From assembly GCA_964036045.1 (NCBI GenBank), contig OZ038398.1, positions 24,050,052-24,114,051 of the forward strand: a stretch of DNA of 64,000 nucleotides, in the 5' to 3' direction. Source of the DNA: Eutreptiella sp. 'Long Island Sound 2002'. Its lineage: Eukaryota > Euglenozoa > Euglenophyceae > Eutreptiales > Eutreptiaceae. The notes under the pieces are model-generated. The model was not told the origin of the DNA. It did not search any database and saw nothing but the letters and a program-made list of their open reading frames with translations. Shown piece after piece: positions 52,746 through 62,909 of this stretch; position 1 is the stretch's first letter; each line of letters begins with the position of its first letter. The position numbers and the translations under genes were made by a program.

Positions 52746-53590
52746 CCCCCCCCCCCCTCTTGTAATAGCCACGCCCTTGTCCAAGCTACAGTAGGCGTAG
52801 GGACCGTATTAATTTGGTACCTAATTTTAATTCGGTACCAAATGTAGTGCAGCCACATAAGACATGGGTTTGGGTCTGACCCTCATTTTTCTGGGGTTTT
52901 CTGACCACAGTTTTCATGGTCAGAGATTTAGTGGAACGTGATTGTGTGCCGATTGTAGAGGGAAAGAGGGGCTGTGCCATGTTTGTGATGAGTCCTCCTG
53001 CTCATAACACGCCTGTGCACTGTAGGCACCCAGTGAACGCCGTACGCTGCTGGATGTGCTGTGTGGTGCTGGGTCTTGTAGTAGTGGCAGTGGTCAGCCT
53101 GATGATGTGCTTTGGCACGCTCGCACACATGTGCACTGCAGGCACCCAGTGAACGCCGTACGCTGCTGGGATGTGATGTGTGGTGCGGGGTCTTTGCTTC
53201 CCCAGTGGGGTCTTTGCTTCCCCAGTGGGATGAAGTTGTCAGAGCTTGAGGATTTGAACTATTTTGGTAATTCTGATTCTGATTGAAGTTCTGACTCTGA
53301 TTCTCATTTGGGGACGGACACCGCTGAGGATGGTTGTAGGCTTCTCATGCCTCATGGCTTGTAGGAACATGGGTGTGAACCTGAAGTTTCATGTTTCAAA
53401 CACTTTCTTGTGTTTACAAGCCTTTGGGAACGTGGGCGGAGGTTAAGGTGCACTCATACCATGCACTCACTCATGTGTGTGTCGGTAGTTGTATGTGTTG
53501 CGCGCAAGCCACGCCCTTGTCTAAGCTACAGTAGGCGTAGGGACCGTATTAATTTCGTACTTTTGCGTAGCTATTACAAGGGGGGGGGGC
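52746..53590. mobile_element. oligo-C-tipped TIR element M1
   Basis: The left end is twelve C, then TCTTGTAATAGCCACGC; the right end GTAGCTATTACAAG runs into ten G and C. The ends are inverted copies. Directly inside them lies a direct repeat: 52768-52822 and 53506-53560 share AGCCACGCCCTTGTC, AAGCTACAGTAGGCGTAG and GGACCGTATTAATTT. The interior has a tandem doubling (GTGAACGCCGTACGCTGCTGG at 53032 and 53151) and a doubled TCTTTGCTTCCCCAGTGGG at 53191 and 53211. No transposase is seen. Confidence 0.65.
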
Positions 53591-55583
53591 GTACTGTTGT
53601 TCTCGCAAGGGAGGTGGGATGCACAGTTTTTCCTGGGCCTCAACAGCACACTGGGACGCCTGCGGATTTGCCAGTTTCCACGACATTTCCGGGCATCACG
53701 TTCAGCTGACCCTCATTTTGTGTTATGGCCGGACCACATTGTTTTGTGGGATAGTAGTGGCCTCGGTCAGCTCTGATCCTTGATTCTGAGGTGGTCTTTG
53801 GGGTACTGTCTGGTTAGAGGGCTTTGGCTTACCTCAGCCTGAATCGTCAATCCCCCACCACATTCCAAACACCGCATGCGTAAGCGCGGCCTTGTTTCAG
53901 CTGGGGATCGCTGTCTGACCGTTGTTTTCCCTGAGCTGGGCTGTGGTTGCGTCACGGGGAGGGTGCGTGTGAAGTGCTGAAGCAGCATGCGCATGTGAGT
54001 TGCCGCTGCTCATTCTACCTCCATGCGCACATGGCCAACCCCCTGCAGGACTCTCTGTTAGGAATAAGGTCTATCTGTCTTCGCCCCACTACAGACAACC
54101 TAAATGAGGTCTCGGGTGGCAGGGTTGCGGGCAACTGATGCCGGTCGGAGCTGAATCGACGGCAATTGCAGGTCCACCGACCGCCGGTTGTCCAGGACCC
54201 GACAGCGCATACTGACCAGCCGGTGCACTGGTTGACCGGTGTCCGGCAGTTTGTTGCTGTTGTTTTGGCATTCAGGACCGCCCTGCCCCGCGGCAAAATC
54301 CCTTGTCTGCTCTTCGATTCGCCAGGCCCGGATCTGCCACCGGTCACATATCATCATCAGAGGCCACTGTCTCTCTGTGGACTTCCCAATTCGCTGGATG
54401 TAGAAGGTCATCTGGAGTTCATGGGTGGTCCTGTGGGCTGTTTGCATCTAATGCCAAGGTGCCTTGTCACAGGGAATGAACATCTTGTCTGGCAACGAGT
54501 TGCCAGTCAAGAGATATTGATATTCCTGTGGGTCACGCCTCATCTAAGTCACAACCCCGCAGGGTGTGTCTGATTCGGCAAGGCACTGCTGGCACACACA
54601 CCCACACCCGGTACTGAGATGCAACAGTATTGCAGTGCCCCCAATCACACTTTTAGACGACTGCAATCACTGCCCATTTTGGGCCGGCTTGACAACAGGC
54701 TCTACTGACTACCATGACGTGGAAACGATGTCTGGAGCCTTGGAAGTGGTGCGCACCTCGGGTTTTGGGAGTTGTGTGCGCGGTGCTGACAGTTTGGCTG
54801 ATGCGAAATGTCCGGAAGGGGGCATCGTGTTGTTGAGGCCTTGTGTTATTTGTGGTGACATTGTGCACTGAAAGTTTTGCGAGAAACACAAAATTTGTTG
54901 ATTTAAGATTTGAGGCAACAAAACCTGCAGTGTGTTGTTTGCATGCTGCATATAAACAGTGAGGAGGGTAGTGGGTTCAGATCTTGGTCTACACCTTTTG
55001 GCAACGATTCTTGTTGAGTTACACGTCTGTCGTCATTTTTTGGGGGGTTGAATGTCGTCAGGCGCCAGTCATCAAATTTTGACTCCAGCCAGTGTGGCTC
55101 ATCCTGGTGGATTCGACTCAGTCAACCCAGCACTGCTACAGTGTGCCCACCACATTTGGTTTTCTCAAAAAGATTTTGGTAACATGGTACTGGTGCCTCA
55201 CAACATCGACTGCTATCTCAAAAATAGAGCCAGCAGATCCAAAATCTTCAATACGGCAGTCGAATGCAATTAAAATTTCTCATAAAAGGTCGTACGGTTT
55301 CAAAGAACAATTGCAGTAGCATTGCATTTAATGTGTTCATTCTTGATTTTGGTGAAGTATCTTGGTTTGTACATTGTGCTTCAAGCAAGATTACAACGAG
55401 ATAAATCAGTCAAACGGGATGCTCACAAGTTATTGACAGCGTAGAAACCTGCAATGTCCAAAATTGTTGGAAATGCAATTGCATCATGCCTACTGTTAGC
55501 GAACAAGCGCCGATAGCACTGTTTCTGCACCAATACCATTGAGTGCTTGCATTGGGTATATGTGCAATCGTGCATTGTGAGGA
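53591..55583. other. intergenic, no gene recognised
   Basis: Open frames at 54166-54573 and 55052-55273 have no recognisable domain and no splice context I would defend. GC content falls towards 55 kb. One short imperfect inverted repeat (CAGTGCACTGGTTGACCGG region, about 54220-54240) is noted without interpretation. Confidence 0.35.
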
Positions 55584-56158
55584 CCCCCCCCCCTTGCGCT
55601 AACACGGGCTTATCCAAACACAGAGACCCCGTGTTTCCGCACTTTTGGTCCTTTTTTTTTTAACCGTCGTTTTTGCGGTTCTGATCCAACAGAGAACGTG
55701 GTTTATAGCTTTGTGCAGGATGCAGGAACGGTCAATATGGGTGACAAAGTGTTGCTACAGCTATAATTCCATGTGCTCTTGTACTCTGGGGTGTATGCCG
55801 GTCTGTTGGACACTCTTTCATAGTCATGAACGATTCTCTTTTCGCTGCTGGACAGCCTGTCACATACCAGCAGTATACAAACAATGAGTTTGTGCCTGCT
55901 CGAGTTTTGGGTCCCTCAACACGAGGTGAGCAGTACATTCACATTGTGTATGAGCGCAACGGGCATGAACAAGAGCCAGCTGGAGGTAAATGTGCTATCA
56001 TGTTGGGAGGGTTAAGGTTGGGCTATGCCTGCAACTTGTGTTCCGCAGTACGTGCCGCGCGCTAACACGGGCTTGTCCAAACACAGGGACCCCGTGTTTC
56101 CACACTTTTAATCCCGGAACCAGAACCTGGCCCGTGTTTGCGCAAGGGGGGGGGGGGC
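55584..56158. mobile_element. oligo-C-tipped TIR element M2 with cargo ORF
   Basis: The left end is ten C then TTGCGCTAACACGGGC; the right end GCCCGTGTTTGCGCAA is followed by twelve G and C. As in M1, a direct repeat sits inside both ends: 55596-55652 and 56059-56112 share GCGCTAACACGGGCTT, TCCAAACACAG and GACCCCGTGTTTCC. The core words parallel those of M1 (CTTGTCCAA, AGGGACC, ACTTTT), so the two belong together. The interior carries a Tudor-like ORF. Confidence 0.68.
55826..56065 (+). CDS. Tudor-like module ORF inside element M2
   Basis: 79 residues from ATG to TAA. Residues 7-46 read AGQPVTYQQYTNNEFVPARV, then LGPSTRGEQYIHIVYERNGHE. The pattern V-x-Y, VPA-x-V, GPS, HI-x-Y-x-R matches residues 4-39 of the BTB/kelch protein at 58164, pointing to a small beta-barrel of Tudor/SH3 type (a family-level inference). 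The stop codon lies in the right-hand repeat of the element (GCGCTAACAC), so the reading frame has been cut by element sequence. It is probably a captured exon; whether it is expressed is unknown. Confidence 0.5.
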   Translation: MNDSLFAAGQPVTYQQYTNNEFVPARVLGPSTRGEQYIHIVYERNGHEQEPAGGKCAIMLGGLRLGYACNLCSAVRAAR

Positions 56159-56405
56159 TAGTTTCACCAGGGCAGGGTCAACAAACTAGGAGGAAGCTGT
56201 GGAAGCAGAACCTCTGCCGAGGCCATTGTGGGTCATTTATGCCGACCACACCCTCTGAAAGCCGAAAACAAACCCGGATGACAACTCGGGCAACATGATG
56301 GGGGGTGTGGGGGCATGGCATGGGACATTTGGTGCGAATGGTGTCAAGGATTTTTTGCCTCCTGCCACCTTTCCTGCCCATTTCTGTGCAGTCATTGAGG
56401 TTGGC

Positions 56406-56640
56406 ATTTAGCAATCCCCCCCCCTTGTCCATTCCCCCCCCAAGGGGGAGGGGACCGTTTCTTGACCCATGAACAATAAGAAATCAATAGGAAATCACAG
56501 GCACAGAAAAATTTTAGGTGGGTATACTAGAATTCAGGTTACTGTTGTGTGGTGTCCGTCCACCCCGGGGGTGGGGGGAACCGTCATTTGGTGACAGCCC
56601 CCCCCCCCTCCCGGGGGATGGACATGGGAGGGGGGAGGGT
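56406..56640. mobile_element. short oligo-C inverted-repeat element (M5)
   Basis: CCCCCCTTGTCCATTCCCCC (about 56415-56437) faces GGGGGATGGACATGGGAGGG (56613-56633) as an imperfect inverted pair, 235 bp overall. No coding content is present. Confidence 0.45.
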
Positions 56641-58163
56641 ACAAGCTCCTTACATGCATGGAAGCCATATCGAGGAGTCAACCCTCAAGTTTACAACCAC
56701 AAATCCCACTAGCATGGAGTCGCTTGAAGGACCCTGCTGACACCCACAAGCAGTTTTGTGTATGCAGTTGAGAGCAATTTCTCCAAGATATTTTGGATTG
56801 GGAGAACACCATGGTCTCCAAGCCTGAGTAGCAGCGAGGATTGGGGTCTGACAAGCCATGGTCAGACCGGGGGCACCCATCCATCCTGCAACCTGCTCCA
56901 AATTGAGGACACCTGGGACCGAGAGGTGCTGTTTTGCTACCTCATATGGGACCCTGTCGAGTGTGTGTCAAGTGCTAATGGGTGTTTGCACAGTGCTGTT
57001 GGGTTTCAGGGTAGGAGATGGTCCCAACTGGAAGAAGCACCCACTTCTTGAGAATGGCAGCCCCCACTTGCCCCTGCAACTCCGGTTTGTTGTTGCAGCC
57101 ACGTTGCAAGCCTCAACAATAGCAGGCAAAGCACTCAAGGAATTGTCTAGACTCTCAAAAGTTTACAAGCTGAAGGTGAAGGGGAAAAAATCTGCTTCCA
57201 TTCTAAGGGACCATGGTCTGTCGAAGCCACTTTCACGATGGAATCTTTGCCGATTTCCATTCTATCTCAGCACAAATACATTGGGGGAATGTTAGCGCGC
57301 CGGGCGCGCGCCGGGCATCTTTTTGGACCCATGCCCCACCGGTGGCCTTTTAGGGGGTGCACTAAGGGGGCGCACTTAGCGCAGTGCAGCTATTTGGGCG
57401 TCTGGCTGTACTAGAGACCCTAGAGGGTCCCTAGTCCAAAATAGTAGGAAAAGTGTGCACCTTGTGTACAGCGCATAAAGTGCCTATTTCCTTGAGAGGC
57501 ACGAGACCGTCAATAAAGAGGTGGAATGAATCCTTCTGTATAGGAAGTTCTGAACATAAGCTTAGGCCGCGCTAAATTGTAATATAGAAAGAAAGCAACC
57601 ATCAGGTGAAAGCACTTGCACTCCTCTTGGTGATACAAAACATCTTCCAATTGGCTTGTACTGCTGTCAAAGCCAAAAAGGCCTGGGAGAGCAAATAGAG
57701 ACTCATCTAGAGTAGATAGCAAGAGCTCTGTGAAAAATGGTACTGTAGCCTCCGTAGAAACTAAAGTTTAAAGCATTCCCTAGAGCTGCCTTTATCTCAT
57801 CACCCTTGCTTTGTGCATCTGTCATGTGTACCTTTTAGTCGGTTTTACTTTTTGCGGATGGTGGGTATGCCGCATGGGCTGGATGCCCTCATCAAATTTT
57901 CAGCAAAGCACTGGGAGAGATGGTTGGAGCACATCGGGCGTAAACTGGTGCAAGCTCTAGCCAACAAAGAGTGGGACAGGGTCAACTAGTGCCATGGATG
58001 GGTGGCTCGGCTTCAAAATGCCATCCAGCAGGTGGTGCCCATTGGTACCCTCCCCCCCCCCCCCTTGTCCTTCCCCACCCCAGGGAAGACGGTCCCCCGC
58101 CACCCCCTGGGGGATGGTCAGCCCGCCAGTTCCCATCACTGTGCCAGGTCCCGTGACGCAGCA
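56641..58163. other. region upstream of the BTB/kelch gene
   Basis: An ORF at 56858-57295 (145 residues, basic C-terminal half) is not recognised. A GCGCGCC palindrome is at 57294-57320. From 57480 to 57850 the DNA is markedly A/T-rich with no gene. A short frame at 57858-57989 (43 residues, amphipathic: IKFSAKHWERWLEHIGRKLV) may be the end of an unrecognised gene. A C-run at 58050-58062 lies 100 bases before the BTB start. Confidence 0.35.
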
Positions 58164-59696
58164 ATGCTCAGTCCCGGAAACACTGTTCTGTATCGAAGAT
58201 CAACGGGCGACGTTGTCCCGGCTGTTGTTGTCGGCCCTTCCCAAACAGAAGGCCGCGTCCACATCCAGTACAAACGGGACAACTACGTAGTGGGCCACCC
58301 GTCCGCTGCCCTGGCCCGCCTTTCCCCCCCACCCCCCGGCACCGCCGCAGTGGACCGCGCCCTGGGCATCCGCCTGGACCGCTGCGTCGACTTGGCCCGG
58401 GCGCTCGCCGCCGAAATTGCCCGCCGCAAGTGGCAGTTGGAGGTAGACAAGCAGCGCCTGCAGCAGTGGTGTCAGGCCGCAGCGGCCCTCAACGAGCAGC
58501 AGCACCAGTGCCGGTACCTCGATGTGGGGGGGACGCGCTTCCACACCTCCGCAGAGGTGATGCAGAGGGAGTTTGGGGGAGGGCCCCATGTGTTGTCCGT
58601 GTTGGCCTCCGACACCTTCGCGTCCGAACTGGATTCGGAGGGGTATACGTTCATCGACCGGGATGGCCACTGGTTCCCGCTGCTCTTAGAGTACCTGCGG
58701 GAGGGGACAGTCTCTGGGCCCCTGGCCCTGCCACAGCGGAATGCCGTGCGGCGTGAGGCCCAATACTATGGGCTCGAAGGGGTGCACCGACTGGCGGGCA
58801 AGCGGACATATTTCGCCGCATTGGCACAAGTCGTTGATCAAGACGCGAAGGAGCTGGTGCTGCGCAATGTTGACACGGGGCAGTGGGAGCGCCGCACGTG
58901 CCCCGACTTCGCATGGAATCCCTGCTGTGGCCACGAGGGGCGCGTTTATGTGGTCCGCATCCGCGAACACACTGACGAGGGCCCCGAGATCGCCACGGGC
59001 TTTCAAAGCTTCGACCCGGCCACCGGCACCTGGAGCAACGTCACAACCTTCCCTGTGCCCGCAGAGTCCAACGGGCTGGCCCTGCACATGGTGGCGCAGC
59101 GTGTCGTCCATTTTGGATCCTCTGAGACCGGCGAACACCTCCTGCATGCGTTCCACTTGGTGACCGGGGAATGGCAGCGGGTGCCCTATCCGCCGGTCGC
59201 GGAGGCAGACCACGAAATCTTCGGGTCCTGCGTCATCGGGGACCAGTGGTTAGTTTTCAGTGGCCACGGGTGCGCGCGGGTCCCTGTGGCCGGGATATTC
59301 GCCAGCCCCGCCGAGCCGTGGGTCCGCATCCCCAGTGTCCCCATGGGCCCCAGGAACGCTGCAGTAGTGGCGTTCGAGGGCAAAGCCGTGGTGTTTGGGC
59401 ACATGAGGTCCCCTGAGAAAAAGGGCGAGGTCGTGGCACATGCCTACGACCCCGTCACCAGCGCCTGGTCCCCTTTCCCTGCCCCTCCGGGACGAGTGTG
59501 GGGCGAGCTGTGTGCCATGGCCGTAGATGACACCCTCATGCTGGTTTCGCATGGGGACCGCCTCTGTCAGACGTTCTTCGCAACATTTTCCGCTGCCACA
59601 GGCGAATGGACGACTGAAAGAATGCCCGCCGAATCGCCCAGGGGATGGCGGCACATGTGGCTGATGCCCCTGACCAATGTTTTTGTGCAGTTTTAG
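58164..59696 (+). CDS. Tudor-like, BTB (KCTD/T1-type) and kelch-like propeller protein, single exon
   Basis: 510 residues from the ATG at 58164 to TAG. The frame is open 162 bases further upstream, but that part crosses a C-run and has no ATG. Residues 3-55 form a Tudor-like module (PGNTVLYRRSTGDVVPAVVV, GPS, VHIQYKR). Residues 65-115 are helical, probably a coiled segment. Residues 117-208 are a BTB/T1 domain with the KCTD marks LDVGGTRFHTSAEVM, DRDGHWFPLLLEYLREG and EAQYYGLEGV. Residues 220-510 contain kelch-like repeats (FDPATGTWSNVTTFP, FHLVTGEWQRVPYPP, YDPVTSAWSPFPAPP, FSAATGEWTTERMP). BTB-kelch proteins are usual cullin-3 substrate adaptors; that role is inferred. It lacks introns while its neighbours have large ones. 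Confidence 0.82.
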   Translation: MLSPGNTVLYRRSTGDVVPAVVVGPSQTEGRVHIQYKRDNYVVGHPSAALARLSPPPPGTAAVDRALGIRLDRCVDLARALAAEIARRKWQLEVDKQRLQQWCQAAAALNEQQHQCRYLDVGGTRFHTSAEVMQREFGGGPHVLSVLASDTFASELDSEGYTFIDRDGHWFPLLLEYLREGTVSGPLALPQRNAVRREAQYYGLEGVHRLAGKRTYFAALAQVVDQDAKELVLRNVDTGQWERRTCPDFAWNPCCGHEGRVYVVRIREHTDEGPEIATGFQSFDPATGTWSNVTTFPVPAESNGLALHMVAQRVVHFGSSETGEHLLHAFHLVTGEWQRVPYPPVAEADHEIFGSCVIGDQWLVFSGHGCARVPVAGIFASPAEPWVRIPSVPMGPRNAAVVAFEGKAVVFGHMRSPEKKGEVVAHAYDPVTSAWSPFPAPPGRVWGELCAMAVDDTLMLVSHGDRLCQTFFATFSAATGEWTTERMPAESPRGWRHMWLMPLTNVFVQF

Positions 59697-61029
59697 TTGG
59701 CGGTCCTCAGACCCAGGACTGTGCTTGAAGGGGGGGGGGGAGGGGTACCCAACTCCTCTGCTGCGACCGGCTTCGCCCCAGTCAGTTTCACTACATTTTG
59801 CATATGGTTTCAGGCGTTTTTTGGCCCTTCGTTGGAACAAAAAGTGTTGTTGCGCAAACACCAGTTGTTCATTCCCAAAGTATCCTCCGCAATCTGTGCT
59901 AAGGCCAACTATTGTAAATTGTAACTTACAATTGCAGTTGCAAGCGGTGTCCCCTTTAAAAAACCGTTTTGCTATACTTAGGTGTCGTTTCAGGGGGTCA
60001 ACGCCCCCCCAACCATTTTGTAACCGAACCAGAACCTCCCCTGCGACCGCTTTTTCGACTGCCAGGCACCGCTTTTGCAACCGCTCTTGAACCCCCCTCC
60101 CCCTTCAGCCTTCCTCCCCTTTAAGCGCATCTTTGCTCAGACCAGCGCACGGGCGCTGACGTGGAGACGAAGACCCTCCCCAACCTCCACGCCCGGTAGC
60201 AGAGTGGCCATAGCAGCTACTTGCGAACGTGGGGTCCCAAGTTCGAGTCCAGCAAAGCACAATCTCGGCCAAGGCAGGGAAGTGATACCATAAGAATGAG
60301 CCCAGACGAGATTCCAGTGCTGGATCGTGGGGTGGTATGGGGAAGGACTTGATGCAGCAACAAGAGCTATATTCAGTGATGGGACGCCCAAGAGACAAGC
60401 TGCGAGGATGCACATGATTGAGGTCCAGTGGAAAAGAGAGGAAGGGACACACGCATTTACATGGGAGTGCCATATGACCCTGCCAGCACCAGGAGGGAGG
60501 TGCACAGTGTGTATGTCGGGATGGGAAATGGTACATTTTGGTTTTCTGGGGTCCGAGACACTATGCGACTGCACCAAACGGTCATCTTCGAGCAGGCAGA
60601 CCCAGTGGATGGGGATGTGGTGCGGTGTTTGTCCAGATGCTTGCTTTGTGCAGCTAGGGTGCACATGTATAGCTGAGTGACCCTGGAAGCAGGAGAGACT
60701 GCTCAAGCGTTGTCTAACCACATGGCCTGATTATTCCGACCCATCCAGGGCCTGGGGTGGGGGATGAGCTGACCTCAAGGTGACGTACCCCTGTATTAAC
60801 AAATGGCCATAGGGCATTGAGACGAACAATGGCAGGGGGAAGCAAGCTGCACCCGGTTGTTTGTGGATTTGACAGCTCAGCAGCACGGCTCATAAGCAGA
60901 ATGAACCAACACTTTGCGGCATTGTGTATATTAGTAGGATGTAGGAATTGAATCTCGCAATTTGAGCAGAATTTGACTGGTTTCATGGCCACCTGTGGTT
61001 TTGAGTACAAAAAAATAGTACAGCTGTGT
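59697..61029. other. 3' flank of the BTB/kelch gene and intergenic DNA
   Basis: A G-run at 59732-59743. A tRNA-like site at 60195 is followed by open frames (60327-60680) without recognisable domains, possibly the body of a SINE or of an unknown gene. Confidence 0.35.
60195..60250 (+). repeat. tRNA-like box A/box B pair, SINE-head candidate
   Basis: GGTAGCAGAGTGGCC and AAGTTCGAGTCC with about 44 bases between their starts. The T-arm does not pair, so it is not scored as a tRNA gene. Confidence 0.45.
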
Positions 61030-62757
61030 ATTTTTTTTTTGCGGTAACTGCGATTACAAAAAGAAATCGTACTGGCAAGTAGTACACACAACGTGCCACA
61101 CAGAACACGCAATACATGTCATGGAAAACACAACATGCAATATACAACAATACACACTACACAACAACGGGCAATATGATGACCCACTCGCTAGGTACGT
61201 GGTCACGGCCTCGGAGGCAGGGCTTAAAAGCGGAGGAAACCCCCCCCCCCCTTTCAGTTGCAACTGCGCCCCTTGGAGCCGATGGGGAGGGTCTGTTTTC
61301 CAAAGTTACAGTCCAATCTTTGGTGTGACCACTTGGCCCTACGGGGACCAAATTAAGCACTCCGTGGGTGATTTCGGGACCCATAGTGTGGAGACTCTTG
61401 TGCGCAAGAGGCAAATTCCAAAAATGGACACCGCTGCAACTGCCACGCGACACCCACCAAGGACGATGATGCACACGCACTCCGAGAAGTCAATCAGCCG
61501 CCCCTAGCGCCCAGCGCGGGTACGAAATCAAAGTAGCTACATAGCCCCTACCGTCTCGTGGGCCTGAATGTGGGCAGGGTGGCTGAGTAACCCCTGCCGT
61601 CTTGGAGGCCCACTCGTGGGCAAAATGGCTACATAACCCTGCTGTCCTTGGGGTCCCCAAAGCAGTGACAAAATCAGAAGAGGCAAGGGGCCACTATTAT
61701 TTTCATTGTAAGTGCAACTAATTTTTTGCAGTTAAGTCGAGTATAAAACAATCGTATGTCTTGCCCCCCCCCCCCCCCTGCCCAAGAACCACCTTGCCCC
61801 CTGGTTCCGCGGTCGAATTCTCGCACCACTTTTTTCTACCATCGTTTTGGGTTTTTCATGGTTCTGGTGGATGCAGGACAGCTATTCAAGTGCGCACGAC
61901 AACATTTCATGTGTGTTGCTGCAGGTTGCCCCATCATGGGGGACCCTATCAGTCAGTCATAGGTACACATACCCCTTAAACCCCTCCCCCCTGCTCTCGA
62001 CCCCTTCCCCGAAGCAACCAGCCCCTGACAAGGAAACGGACAAAAGTCGGTTACACGTAGGGGGCCGCTGATAGCACCAGTTTGCAAATTTATTTTTTCA
62101 TTTTTGGAGAACCATCCATTCTTAGTTATGCAGGTGTTGTCTGATGGCCAGGTGCTTGGGCAGGTAGGTTTCACCTTCTTGCCCTACTGGGTCAGAGGAG
62201 AGGATGCCCAGGCACTCAAGGGGTCCGAGAGAGCAGGAATTTAGTAATTCGGGATGGTGTATCGCAGGAAGAAGGGTTTCATGTCCGAACCAATTGAACA
62301 TTAGATCATTCCATGCACATTGGAAAGCACACTACAACCCAGTCAGCTGAGAACTCCTTTGGTGGTCATTTGTCAATATGGTTAATTGTGGGAAAGGAGA
62401 GGCTGCGAATACACCGGCGCAATGCGCCGGAAATTTTTTCTTCCATGGTACGGGGCTGCCCACGGTCATGCGCAAGAACCAACCCCTGGTCCCGCGGTCG
62501 AATTTTGGGGGGAAAGCGTGCGCAAGAACTGCCCCCTGGTTCCGCAGTCAAACATTGCTGGTTCTTGGGCAGGGGGGGGGGGGGCTAAGTACTTTTGTGG
62601 TCCATGTGAGTACAAAAAAAAAATCGTCCTCATGGGATATTGTTGCAGTAAACGCAAGTAGAAAAAAAAACATACGGCATGTACATTTTTTGCGGCAAAT
62701 GCACGTACAAAAAATCGTATGTCGTGTAATTTTTTTTTGCGGTGGAAGCAAGTATGT
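61030..62757. repeat. dispersed A/T-rich repeat of about 45 bp, five copies, interrupted by element M3
   Basis: Copies near 61030-61078, 61721-61763, 62641-62680, 62684-62729 and 62729-62757 share T-run, GCGGTAA or GCAGTAA, a short gap, GTACAAAAA and ATCGTATGTC. The second copy ends exactly where the C-run of M3 begins, so M3 probably inserted next to it. In 62640-62757 the copies are in tandem. Confidence 0.55.
61764..62585. mobile_element. oligo-C-tipped TIR element M3
   Basis: The left end is fifteen C then TGCCCAAGAACCA; the right end TGGTTCTTGGGCA is followed by thirteen G and C. Inside both ends is the repeated block AAGAAC, CCCCTGGTTCCGCGGTCGAA (61784-61820, 62474-62506, 62524-62555). 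The plan is the same as M1 and M2 (inverted homopolymer-tipped ends plus direct repeats inside) with a different core sequence. No transposase. Confidence 0.62.
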
Positions 62758-62909
62758 GGTGTATTGCATATTGTGTGTGGTGTGTTGTGTGTTGTGTGTT
62801 GTGGTGCTTGTTGTGTATTATGAAGTTTGACACCCTCAAACTCAAGTTTTGCACTGTGTATATTCTACTTTGACAGTTTGTTATTTTCTTTACATACACA
62901 ACGGATTTC

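Noticed and set aside
58002-58163. Longer N-terminus of the BTB/kelch protein
   Set aside because: The extra 54 codons have no ATG, cross a thirteen-C run and encode low-complexity Pro-rich sequence; the ATG at 58164 directly precedes the recognisable module.
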